A stretch of DNA of 64,000 bases. It comes from Roseivirga sp. Its GTDB lineage: Bacteria; Bacteroidota; Bacteroidia; Cytophagales; Cyclobacteriaceae. A program made the translations under genes and the position numbers. Positions 11,573-21,460 of the stretch are shown piece after piece; the stretch's first letter is position 1; every line of letters starts with the position of its first letter. The stretch lies in NCBI GenBank assembly GCA_021404565.1, contig JAAWWF010000001.1, positions 124,001-188,000 of the forward strand. Direction: 5' to 3'. A model generated the notes under the pieces. It worked only from the letters and a program-made list of their open reading frames with translations, did no database searches and was not told where the DNA came from.

Positions 11573-14500
11573 TTATTTGGATTTAACAACCTTGAGAACA
11601 AGCACTTGCTGCTCAAAATGCAGTCGAATCAGGTACATACCCTGGGCCATACCTCCGAACCCTATATCCTGATGATTTCCATGGAGATTGTTCAGTTCCT
11701 GCATTACCATACCTTCCGTATTCATGACCTGAATACGGTGGGGCGGAGCTTCTGCAAACCATGACAGACGCATGTTTTCTTCAAAAGGATTGGGGACAGC
11801 CTTTGCGGTGACAGACTCAGGTAAAAATTGCTCACTTATGAGCATTACCGGTTCTACCAGTGAACCTAATTGGGTATCTGCTTTGTAAGACAAGGGTATG
11901 GTTTGTTCAGCTTTCAAGGTTATACTGGCATCACCTTTTAACAGCTCAAATTCAATCTCTGATGCGGTAGTACCATAGATTGTGATAAAGAAAGTTCTTT
12001 CGCCAGTCACGGGATTTGGTGAAGCATAACCAAGGCCTACCACCTTCTCATCACTTTTGGCCACCAGCATGTCGTCAGAACCTACGGTTACTGGTTCTAC
12101 TTTGACAACCAGGTTCATGTTGGTCTCATAGTCCGCCGGGTTTAAACCAAAAGATTCAAAATCAATGCTTCTATCTTCGCTTCCGAGAGACTGGCCTCCT
12201 GCTGTACTGCCTATATTGGAGATACCTGCAGACAGTTCGGGGTATGTGAGCGTTCCTGCTTCATTGGCGAAATAGAGATAGCCTTCACCCGGCTTAAGGC
12301 TGGCAAGGCTTCCCACCCAGCCGACACCTGCGCCTCCATAAATGGCAAATTCACGCTGACCCTTGATGCGATCCCCTACCGACAGGTTTGTGATATTGGA
12401 GAGGGCCTCGTCAATAGTCTGGTTGCTCCGACCAAAAAAGCTCACCCAATTCCATCCCTTTGCCAGATCAATGGGCGAGGTAACAACATCTACCAGCTTG
12501 CCTACATAACTGATTTCTCCCTTTCCTGCCAGGTTGACCTTATACATGCGCTCCTTCTGTAAACCTCCATTTGCGGACAGACTGCCCAACCAACCATTGA
12601 CGGGATCATACTGATCAAAAAATTCGGTTCCCTTGATCTGATCATTTTCCGTAGCATTCAGGTTTTCGAAGAGTGTATTTAAGTCCTTAAAAGCCTCCGA
12701 TTCAAGATTAAACGACACCCAGCTCCAGCCACTGCTAAGGCTGACAGTTTCTTCTATTACTTTGTCTCCATTAAAAATCACCGGGTCGGACGGACTGCCG
12801 ATAAATGCATCGGGGCTGAGTATGGATGCAGATGCCTTAGAAGGAATAACAGCAGGATAAACAGTACCTTCACTGGCATCCCAGATTTTGTAGGTGACTT
12901 CAGTACTTTCAGTATTGTTGGTATAGACTGATAGAAAGGCCTGATAATTATCAAAGGAGGAGATGTACTTCAGGGCCGTCACCCCTCTGATCTCACCATC
13001 TACAAATGCCGCAATCAAATCATTCTCATCTCTTGAGAAGACTTCCGAAATCTGAATCTGACTAACCACGCTCATAGAAGACTGAAAATCAGCCGCATTC
13101 ACTGTCCAGTCGGCCGGAGGGTCTTTATAAACGGCCAGTTGCAGATTAAGCCTCTCATCAAAACCAAAATCGGTAGAAAGGTGAATGAACTCATCATAAT
13201 CCCCGATATTCAAAGATGCATCTACTGTGAACAGTATTGTTTTGGTACGTCCCGGCTCCAGGCTGCCCTGAGCATCACTCACACTTAACCAGGCGGGCAG
13301 GTTGGAAATGCTATAGCTTCTGCGCTGTCCTCCGTTATTCACAATTTCTGTTTCAAAAGTAAAGGGCTCATTGACTGGTTTACGATAAATCAGGTCATCG
13401 TTAATCCATTCTACATCATTGCGATCCACAAAGGCCGTCCAGGTCAGTGGGGTTCTCAGTTGGTTTCCCCGAAGATCCCGAATGCCTTTTACACCGATAT
13501 TGAGTATGACATTTTCTATGCGCTCGTTATCCTCAATCGGAGTGATTACAATTCTGTCCTGATTAGCCGAGTAACTAAAATTGACTGATTGCAAAGGTCT
13601 TGGTTGTCTGACAGGAGGTGCATCATTGGCAAAGTCCGGACTCCCCTCCAGTGTTGCTTCTGCTCCGGCATCTTCCCGACCACTCAATAAGGTATTAGTT
13701 AAAATTGGTGCGCCAGAACTGTTATCAAAGCGCTCAAAAGGATAATAAGCGATGAGACCAATTTCGTCACCGTTGAGCTTATTGTACTGATTAAACAGTA
13801 TTTCGCGCTGTGACCGGCTGGAGTTCCAGATTCTTATCTCATCCAGGTTACCCTCAAAATACTGATCCGACCTAAGTACTCCGGCCTCTTTCCAGCTTCT
13901 TCGTCCATACCAGAATAAGTCATTGGCAAAGGCCGGCCAGTCGCCAGTGGCCACAGAAACTCTCAATTCACCATCTACAAAGATCTGGGTATTGGTAGTG
14001 CGGTTTACCACAACTGTAAGATGATGCCAACTGCCATCAGCAAGGTTGATGTTTTCTGTTTCAATTGTTGCACTGTCATTTTCTACTGTGACTTGCCCGT
14101 TATTCAAGCCAATCGTCCAGTCGGCAGCGTTATCATCGATACCATCACCACTACCATTGCTAAACATAGTCATTGATTTGGCAGATGAGGTTTTGAGCCA
14201 CATTTCGATGGTGAAATCCTGTTCGGCAGAGAAGGCGGCTATACCATTGCTTTGTAAGAACTGATCGGAGCCATTGAATGCTACTGATACCCCGGCCGGA
14301 TCAAGTCTCCAGGATGCATTAATTTGAGCTTGTCGGGACTTCACTTTATCAAGAGATATATCTCCTTTGCCCTCATCAAGTGGCCAACAGGCCAAAAGCC
14401 CGGTAGTATTCCCTGAAAGGCTGATATTTCTGTTAACCGCTATCTCCGTTTCTGAGAGTGTCTTACTCCAGATACGTAAACTGTGGAGCAGACCATTAAA

Positions 14501-17500
14501 AGGCTGTGTCTCACCTACTGAGCTTTTGCCAAAGGTCAGGGCCTCAGCAACCTGGTAATCAACAACAAAATCTTCCTGGCCGGTAGCCCGTGTTTCAGAA
14601 GCAGTTGCCACGATCAGAGATGCCTGGTTTTGCTCCCTGTTGTATACAAAGCTGTAATGGTTCCATCCTGTATTGGTAACAGCAAAATCAGCGGTCAGTC
14701 TAGCTTCATTCATTTCCAGATAGGGTTGATTATCAGCATCAAACCCTATTTGGAGTTTCTGACCGACTGTAGCTCCCTGGTGCAGTAATATCTCAGCACC
14801 AGTGGCTTCTCTTCTGGCCCAGAAGTCAATCGTGAAGTTTTTCGACCTCAGATCGGGGGCGTTACTGATAAGTACTGACTCATTACCGGTGCCATCAAAG
14901 CTCACCGCCACATTATTACTCACAGTTCCTCCGTTCAACACTCCTTTTACTGAAAAATTCGAGGGAGTCAGTAAAGCTGCATTAATGGGTTCATTGAACT
15001 GAAGCGAAATCACATCTCCCGGTGAGAGGACTCCATCGGCCGGTTCGGCCAGACCAAAAAGGTGTGGGTTGACACGGTCTATTGTACCAGAACTGATACC
15101 GGAAACCGAGGTGACTTCACCTCCTGTTGCCAATACCTCACAGTCTGAAATTACCCTTAGATCATAATCCCCGTCCGGTATTTGAGAGACATCCCATTTG
15201 TAGAAGGTACTGGACCCGCTTTTATTTATTTCCAGCGCAGTATCAGGGTCTTCTGCATCACTAAGGTTGCGGTAAAATCGCTGGATAGGTAACCAGCCTG
15301 AAGTACCAGAGCGTTTGTATTCGAGCTGTACATATTGAAAACCGGGGAAATTGATATCAAAACCTCCTATTTCAAATTCCATCTGGCTTTCAAAACTGCT
15401 ATTGAGAATCCAGTTTTCTGAGGGAGTAATCAACTCAGGGGTGGTACAAACAGGCAAGAAGAAAGCGGAGATAGATACTGTATCTGCTATGACTCGTTCA
15501 AAATCTGTAGGATCTGACTGGCACACGGAAGCCATCACAATTTTGATGTCTTCATAGTTATATTCAAAGGGACCCCGCTCTACGGTAATTACTTTACGGA
15601 TAGCACTATTGCCCGGCACAAACAATTCTCTTCTGGCGTCAAAAAATTCTCCGTCCATACTGACAACTGCACCGCTGGGGTTAGATTCGTCAATCACCGA
15701 TAGTGAATACAGGAAATCGTCCTGACTCTCACTGTCATTGAAGAGTGTAAAATTAAAGGCCGCCTGACCATCAGCAGGCACATTGTATAGCTGTGACACA
15801 TCTACATCCAGCCTTGGCTTATCACGTTGAAAAGTTGTGCTGCCAATTTGGGTACCCGGTAAATAAAACTGTGTGGTTACGGCTTCTTCATGAGGGCATG
15901 ATGTCTCCCCTCCCGCCAGAATAAATATAGGTCCGCTACCGTTTTTCCCATCATACACGTTCATTGAAACAAAGTCTCCTACATCAGGCTCAAACAACTC
16001 AAATCCATAAGTGGTAACCACGGTACTATCGCTTATGGTACCCTCGCTGGACTGTTCAGTAACAGATAAATTACCTGCCAGTTTGAAAGACGCTGCCAGG
16101 GCCTCAAAATTTGTCTCCAAACTTGTAGTGAGCGCCTTTGTGGTTGAATAAGTGACTTCCTTAGTATCTGTAAAGGTGGTACTCTTCTCTCTTGACAAAC
16201 GTGCCCCTGCCGATATTGAAATATTTTCAAAATCGTCTGTGGCAAAGGCATCTGCTTTTTCTTTCTCATTTTGTGCTACAGCTTCCTGCCAAAGCCGTAT
16301 CTGTTGATTAATCCAATAAACCGTATCAACTTCATCATTCTTATTTCGGGTAAACAGGTAACTATCTCCTTTGTCATCAATGTTCTCATCATAAGTCTGA
16401 TAATCATTCCCTACAAGCCCCCATACTGTGTCATCATTGCTGACGCCATAATTAGGATCGGAGGTTGGCAGTACACTTTCATACCGGTTATCCGTAACGA
16501 GAACGGAGTTTCGGGCATTTTTCAAATCCGGAATCAGGGTGTTCAGTATATGATTCTGGGTATAGACAAAATAGGTAGGGGCTCCGTCTTGCTCTAAAGT
16601 AGTGGCAACGGTTCTGCCAAGTTTGTAGTTCTTACCTCCGAGCACAATGGTTTTAGAACCCTCAAGACAGGCTACCGGTCCGTCAACAGAACAAAAATCG
16701 GCATCTACCAGCCTGAGTACTTTTGACAAACCCGCTCTGTAATTACGAGAGCTGCTGACATACAAATCGCCACCTGCTCCAACTTCCTGAGCATCCGATC
16801 TCGTTTCGATCCGTTGCGTGGTGGTGACGATATCGGTAGTATTTCCCGAAGAATCCTTGGCAGAGGTATAGGTGAAATCTGTAGATGAGGTGACATTGTT
16901 ATTGTCAGTCCCCAACTTTAAGTCAAACTCTAAACCCAGATCGAGGGAATTGGCACCGGTATAGGTCTTGGTCACGGCCAGGGTCGTACCCTTTTCCAAA
17001 TAGGCAAAGCTTTCACCTCCGTATGGGTCACGAATAATGAAGTCTACTACCTCCGGGCCGGAAGTAACAAAACTGGTATTTGAGGTAGTTTCATGGCCAA
17101 AAACATATAAACGCTGTACTGCATTCTGATCATTGGGATCAGGCCAGTTCACTACATTGCCACCTGCATTTACCGTTATTTTAAATTCACGTGTAAAGCT
17201 GATGTCTGTATTGGCATTGGTAGCAAACTCGGGGGTCAGGGCGGAGAAACGGACGAGCGTATCTCCATCGCTGCTATTGAGCAGGAGCTGTGTTAGCGCA
17301 GGATCCTGCGAGTAGGCTATGGCCTGTCCTTCATCGTTGTAATAAAAAGGGGCCATCACATCACTATCTACCGTAATAGCGGCATCCGTAACGGGCACTT
17401 GGTCTGTTACCGGAGCACCGCTGTCGCGGTTGACATAAACCTCATTTACACCAATCCTGAGTTTATACTGACTATCGGTAAAGACTACCGGATAGCCGAG

Positions 17501-20500
17501 TGTGAAGACATTGGCATCAGTGGCCTCTTTATCTCCTACAAGGGCTTCATTGTATAAATCAACAGTATCGGCCTCGCTGTCTTTTCTTGCCGGAACTACA
17601 AACTCAGATTCTCCCAGAAAGCGTGTTTCTGTATTTCGTCTGCTACCATCAAAGACAAACACCTGTGGTGTGTTTCTATAGACAAAATTGACTTTGTAGT
17701 CATAGGGAAAATGTCTTACCTCCCTCGTATTGTTATCTACAGTATCTACCCTTACGGCAGCTTCTGGTAACGGCACCATATCCGTAAAAAGAACAGTATC
17801 GGCTTCTACAGATGGGTTGAAATTATTGAGCAAGTCCACCTGACTAACCGGGGAACTAATAAGGCTATCGCCTGCTATTACTCTCATCTTACCTACCTGA
17901 AGACTGTCTTTAGGATCAAAAACACTGTAGACTTTTGGTGGCAGTTCTACGATGTACTCACCTGTTTCAGCATCGGTTTGTACTCTTGCTATAATGGTCT
18001 CATCTGTCGATTTCAGTACAAATTCTGCCTGACCGATATTGTTGATTGTTCTGTCAAAGCCTACAGGTTTATCTCCTTCCCGGGTACCTCCTACTACTTT
18101 TCCAATCAGTTTGCGTTTGGTCGTATCATAGAAAGTGAGTCCGCTGAGAGGCTCATTAAAATTGAACAGCTCATCGGCCTCATCGGGAAATCTCCCCGTT
18201 TGAAATGTATGTCCTTCTTTTACTAATTCGATATAATGCTCTCCTATAGGTACCTGTATTTCAAACTGGCCGAAGGAGTTGGTATTAAGCAGCTGCCCTC
18301 CCGCTGAAAACACGGGTTTACCATCTATATGTACGTTTACTCCTTCGGAGCCCGAAGTATTATCTCCGAAATCAAAAAAGACGGTACCGGTAACTGTGAA
18401 AGAACTGATATCTGTAAAATCTACTCCATTCTGTACCAGGTTTCCATTCCCCAGGAATATGAACTTCTGAGTGGGTGAAAACTCGTGTACACCAAAGACA
18501 GGAGTTACCTGAAAGTTTTGCCCTGCACCCTTAAAGGCTATTCCACTGATGGTATAGTTACCCTGAAGGTTGGTATAGCCGATTGTACCCAATTGGTTAG
18601 CATCGGGTACGTCTGTAGACCAGGTCGCCTCATTTAAGCTGCCGTCTGTTCCAAAAAATTTATTACCTGATCTAGCTGCATCAAAAATCTGATCACCTAT
18701 TCCTATTCTCATCGGCCAGTAGCCAATCATTCCTTCTTCTTCTGACTGAAGCTGACGCACATAGTCACGCTCAATTTCCTCGGCCGTCCTTGCCACATCC
18801 CAAACCGTTAGTTCATCGATCAGACCGGTATATAAATCGCCCAATATCAAATCGCTGGTATTGGAAACGGAAAATATGCCAGTGAGGCTGCGGCTGACAT
18901 TCAATTCTCCATTGATAAAAATCGAGAAAGTGGTCTGGTCATAGGTCACGTAAATGTTACTATATATAGCATCTTCGATCTCAGCGGTACTGTTGAGTTC
19001 TTCCCACTCACCTCCCAGGTATAAACCTGCCGTCAAAAAACCTTTATCGGAAATTTTCAGTCTGAAGCTTTCGTCCTTCTCCAGGACAGAGGCCTCAGCA
19101 CCTTCAGCAATTGCGGTGAGGTCGGGTTTTATATAAACAGAAAGGCTCAGGGAGTTAGTCGTAGATGCCAGTTGTGCCTTAGTGTCAGGAATTATCGCGG
19201 TTTGTGCATTTTCAAAGGCCAGGGCATAGCCACTTCCCTCATCATTATTCTCCACAATCACCTTTACGTTTTCTACCCCGTTTCCCCCCTCATAAGCGAT
19301 ATTACCATTGATCACACCTGTGGGGCTTTTAAAGCCTATTGCCCTACCCACCCCGCTTTCGGCAGTGGTCATGTCATCACTACTGAGGGTGGAAAGTACT
19401 ACATCTCCACAGTCTGTTTCACCTATCAAAAAGTACTCAAATACTTCTCCGGCTTCTGATTTCTCATCATCAAAAGTTCTTTCTGCCCCGTTGACAACTC
19501 CTATCTGAATGGGCTCATCTGTGCTTCCAAGCAGTCTGCTGTAGATTCTGAAGCGACTAATGTTCTCTGACAGCCCCGAGGTTGTCCAATCCAGCGTGAC
19601 CCTTTCTGAAAAGTAGCCTCTGGAGGCACTCAATGAGCTCTCGGTCAGTATTCCTGCCAAATTAGCATCTATGGAAATCTCTCTTACCTCATCAGGGTCG
19701 TTGTAACCTGTAGCACTGCAGCTGTTTACCAGTTTAACGGTATATATATATAGTTCACAAATAGAAGCAGTCAGGTCATCAAACTGAGTAGTATTGGCAG
19801 GGACATCAAAGCTCACTCCACCACCACCAGACTTTAACTGCCGGGTAATGAGGTAACTATCTTCGAAATCTGAGTTATCCTTCCATTCTATCCTGATCCC
19901 CTGACTCGCTCCATCTGCAATTACCTGTGCTGTCACCTCCGAGGGAGGTACTTCACGGGTCAAAGCTGTTCCCGTAAATTCAGTCAGGTCCTCAGTAGCT
20001 GTTATTCTGCCGCATTTATCTTCTGTAGCTATACGATACTCAATCGGTTGGTTGATAAAAGCTTCAGCAATATTGTCCTGATAGACTCTGGTGGAAGCGC
20101 TGAGAGTAGTAAGCAGACTAAAATCTGCCTCACCGGGTTGTTTTCGGTAGATAAGATAACCGTCTACATCAGCTCCTCTGCTATCCTCCCAACTAAGCTC
20201 TATTCTACCATCGCAGCGGTCATTCGTTGCTGCCAGGGCATTGGGCTCACTTAAGATCTCCTGATAAAAAATCGGACTTGAGTAGGATGAAACACCTATT
20301 ATCGTGGTACCTGTATCATTGATCAGAATGGCCCTGATGGCATACTCATAAGTATCGCAATCGTCTATGTTTACATCATCTTCATATACGGTAGGCCCTT
20401 TTCTGTAAGGAATTTCAGTGGCCATCACCTTTTCTTCAGATACGCTCCCACTTCGCATTCTCAATACGTCATAAAATACACCCTGGTCGCTATCAAAATC

Positions 20501-21181
20501 GGTTGTACAGTCTGATGCTAAATCAAAACTGAGTTGAAAACCGGTTTTATGAGAGAGGCGTGCTACTGTGGGGACTAAAGGAACTTCAACACTGGTTGCG
20601 GTAAAACTTGCTTTCTCCTGATTGATAATAGAAGCCGTAGTGTTCTCTTCCCCAAAAAGATCTCCATCATACCAATTGACATCCATATTGAGATAATTCT
20701 TATGGAGTAAAAAGTCTTCTCCCAGATCTATCTCAAACCTGATATTCACATTGGGATCACTATAGACCTCTTCTACAGCAGACACTCCTGTACCCGGCAG
20801 ATAATAAACAGTACGGTCAATGGTAGGACCTGTAAGCCTTAATTCGGAAGCTCCGCTGAAATTAGATCGGTACTTAAATTCAAAGAGTTTAAGTGTCTCT
20901 CCTGTATCAGCATTTTTCAATGTCAAATCGAAAGACTCCATAAAGTCAGGGTTCCCGAAATTATCTGCATAAGCAAAAAAGACAAACTTGAGTACCCCGG
21001 TGCAAGGGTCGTACTCATAGTTATAGTATTCACCTTTATTCCCGTTTGTCCATGTGGAGGCATAATCAAAATCATTGGATGGCACTGTAGGGAGGGTTTG
21101 ACCTGTCAGATCATATGCAATCAACATACATATTGCCATGATCAGGATCTTTAGCCGCGATATAGAATCAGAGAAATTCAT
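11573..21181 (-). CDS. 3202-residue exported LamG/FN3-like protein with T9SS sorting domain
   Basis: The N-terminus has a signal peptide (ILIMAICMLIAYDLTGQ). Residues of roughly 200-640 look like consecutive fibronectin-III-like modules. A LamG/concanavalin-like module lies at about 680-860 (IYVTYDQTTFSIFINGEL, GLIDELTVWDVARTAEEI), followed by carboxypeptidase-regulatory-like folds. Two further LamG-type modules lie at about 2080-2480. Near 2700 there is a module also found at the N-terminus of the next gene (WTVNAADFQSSM). The last ~78 residues form a type-A T9SS domain (AVPNPFEENMRLSW...GMYLIRLHFEQQVLVLKV). The protein should cross the outer membrane by T9SS and sit on the surface or be released. 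It heads the minus-strand operon-like run and is divergent from a hybrid two-component regulator. Adhesion or glycan binding is likely from the domains, but no catalytic domain was seen. Confidence 0.9.
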   Translation of the reverse strand: MNFSDSISRLKILIMAICMLIAYDLTGQTLPTVPSNDFDYASTWTNGNKGEYYNYEYDPCTGVLKFVFFAYADNFGNPDFMESFDLTLKNADTGETLKLFEFKYRSNFSGASELRLTGPTIDRTVYYLPGTGVSAVEEVYSDPNVNIRFEIDLGEDFLLHKNYLNMDVNWYDGDLFGEENTTASIINQEKASFTATSVEVPLVPTVARLSHKTGFQLSFDLASDCTTDFDSDQGVFYDVLRMRSGSVSEEKVMATEIPYRKGPTVYEDDVNIDDCDTYEYAIRAILINDTGTTIIGVSSYSSPIFYQEILSEPNALAATNDRCDGRIELSWEDSRGADVDGYLIYRKQPGEADFSLLTTLSASTRVYQDNIAEAFINQPIEYRIATEDKCGRITATEDLTEFTGTALTREVPPSEVTAQVIADGASQGIRIEWKDNSDFEDSYLITRQLKSGGGGVSFDVPANTTQFDDLTASICELYIYTVKLVNSCSATGYNDPDEVREISIDANLAGILTESSLSASRGYFSERVTLDWTTSGLSENISRFRIYSRLLGSTDEPIQIGVVNGAERTFDDEKSEAGEVFEYFLIGETDCGDVVLSTLSSDDMTTAESGVGRAIGFKSPTGVINGNIAYEGGNGVENVKVIVENNDEGSGYALAFENAQTAIIPDTKAQLASTTNSLSLSVYIKPDLTAIAEGAEASVLEKDESFRLKISDKGFLTAGLYLGGEWEELNSTAEIEDAIYSNIYVTYDQTTFSIFINGELNVSRSLTGIFSVSNTSDLILGDLYTGLIDELTVWDVARTAEEIERDYVRQLQSEEEGMIGYWPMRIGIGDQIFDAARSGNKFFGTDGSLNEATWSTDVPDANQLGTIGYTNLQGNYTISGIAFKGAGQNFQVTPVFGVHEFSPTQKFIFLGNGNLVQNGVDFTDISSFTVTGTVFFDFGDNTSGSEGVNVHIDGKPVFSAGGQLLNTNSFGQFEIQVPIGEHYIELVKEGHTFQTGRFPDEADELFNFNEPLSGLTFYDTTKRKLIGKVVGGTREGDKPVGFDRTINNIGQAEFVLKSTDETIIARVQTDAETGEYIVELPPKVYSVFDPKDSLQVGKMRVIAGDSLISSPVSQVDLLNNFNPSVEADTVLFTDMVPLPEAAVRVDTVDNNTREVRHFPYDYKVNFVYRNTPQVFVFDGSRRNTETRFLGESEFVVPARKDSEADTVDLYNEALVGDKEATDANVFTLGYPVVFTDSQYKLRIGVNEVYVNRDSGAPVTDQVPVTDAAITVDSDVMAPFYYNDEGQAIAYSQDPALTQLLLNSSDGDTLVRFSALTPEFATNANTDISFTREFKITVNAGGNVVNWPDPNDQNAVQRLYVFGHETTSNTSFVTSGPEVVDFIIRDPYGGESFAYLEKGTTLAVTKTYTGANSLDLGLEFDLKLGTDNNNVTSSTDFTYTSAKDSSGNTTDIVTTTQRIETRSDAQEVGAGGDLYVSSSRNYRAGLSKVLRLVDADFCSVDGPVACLEGSKTIVLGGKNYKLGRTVATTLEQDGAPTYFVYTQNHILNTLIPDLKNARNSVLVTDNRYESVLPTSDPNYGVSNDDTVWGLVGNDYQTYDENIDDKGDSYLFTRNKNDEVDTVYWINQQIRLWQEAVAQNEKEKADAFATDDFENISISAGARLSREKSTTFTDTKEVTYSTTKALTTSLETNFEALAASFKLAGNLSVTEQSSEGTISDSTVVTTYGFELFEPDVGDFVSMNVYDGKNGSGPIFILAGGETSCPHEEAVTTQFYLPGTQIGSTTFQRDKPRLDVDVSQLYNVPADGQAAFNFTLFNDSESQDDFLYSLSVIDESNPSGAVVSMDGEFFDARRELFVPGNSAIRKVITVERGPFEYNYEDIKIVMASVCQSDPTDFERVIADTVSISAFFLPVCTTPELITPSENWILNSSFESQMEFEIGGFDINFPGFQYVQLEYKRSGTSGWLPIQRFYRNLSDAEDPDTALEINKSGSSTFYKWDVSQIPDGDYDLRVISDCEVLATGGEVTSVSGISSGTIDRVNPHLFGLAEPADGVLSPGDVISLQFNEPINAALLTPSNFSVKGVLNGGTVSNNVAVSFDGTGNESVLISNAPDLRSKNFTIDFWARREATGAEILLHQGATVGQKLQIGFDADNQPYLEMNEARLTADFAVTNTGWNHYSFVYNREQNQASLIVATASETRATGQEDFVVDYQVAEALTFGKSSVGETQPFNGLLHSLRIWSKTLSETEIAVNRNISLSGNTTGLLACWPLDEGKGDISLDKVKSRQAQINASWRLDPAGVSVAFNGSDQFLQSNGIAAFSAEQDFTIEMWLKTSSAKSMTMFSNGSGDGIDDNAADWTIGLNNGQVTVENDSATIETENINLADGSWHHLTVVVNRTTNTQIFVDGELRVSVATGDWPAFANDLFWYGRRSWKEAGVLRSDQYFEGNLDEIRIWNSSRSQREILFNQYNKLNGDEIGLIAYYPFERFDNSSGAPILTNTLLSGREDAGAEATLEGSPDFANDAPPVRQPRPLQSVNFSYSANQDRIVITPIEDNERIENVILNIGVKGIRDLRGNQLRTPLTWTAFVDRNDVEWINDDLIYRKPVNEPFTFETEIVNNGGQRRSYSISNLPAWLSVSDAQGSLEPGRTKTILFTVDASLNIGDYDEFIHLSTDFGFDERLNLQLAVYKDPPADWTVNAADFQSSMSVVSQIQISEVFSRDENDLIAAFVDGEIRGVTALKYISSFDNYQAFLSVYTNNTESTEVTYKIWDASEGTVYPAVIPSKASASILSPDAFIGSPSDPVIFNGDKVIEETVSLSSGWSWVSFNLESEAFKDLNTLFENLNATENDQIKGTEFFDQYDPVNGWLGSLSANGGLQKERMYKVNLAGKGEISYVGKLVDVVTSPIDLAKGWNWVSFFGRSNQTIDEALSNITNLSVGDRIKGQREFAIYGGAGVGWVGSLASLKPGEGYLYFANEAGTLTYPELSAGISNIGSTAGGQSLGSEDRSIDFESFGLNPADYETNMNLVVKVEPVTVGSDDMLVAKSDEKVVGLGYASPNPVTGERTFFITIYGTTASEIEFELLKGDASITLKAEQTIPLSYKADTQLGSLVEPVMLISEQFLPESVTAKAVPNPFEENMRLSWFAEAPPHRIQVMNTEGMVMQELNNLHGNHQDIGFGGMAQGMYLIRLHFEQQVLVLKVVKSK

Positions 21182-21460
21182 AATAGCTGTTTTGGATGAA
21201 ATAGTCTTTTCAACATTGATTTCAGTCTGCCGGAAGGCCTACTGAATTACTAAAATTGAGGTAAGACAAGATACCACCTCAGCCAGCCCGCTTCTTTGAT
21301 CTGAGCATTCAAAAACCCGACACTTACACACTAATTTTCCGACACATAGCAACTAAACACCTAACTATCAATCACTTAATATTTTCAGGTATTTCTGAGA
21401 TGAATCCGAACCGGGCGAATTTCATTGCTTGCCCCACATCATTTTGTTAGTATTGAATCT
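21182..21460. promoter_or_regulatory. Divergent promoter region with a CCGACAC direct repeat
   Basis: This spacer separates the 3202-residue surface-protein gene from the divergent hybrid regulator. The heptamer CCGACAC occurs at 21317-21323 and 21339-21345, 22 bp apart, or about two helical turns. Paired direct repeats are the usual target form for AraC-type DNA-binding domains like the one at the C-terminus of the neighbouring regulator. Binding is inference only. No clear TAnnTTTG promoter element was found. Confidence 0.35.
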
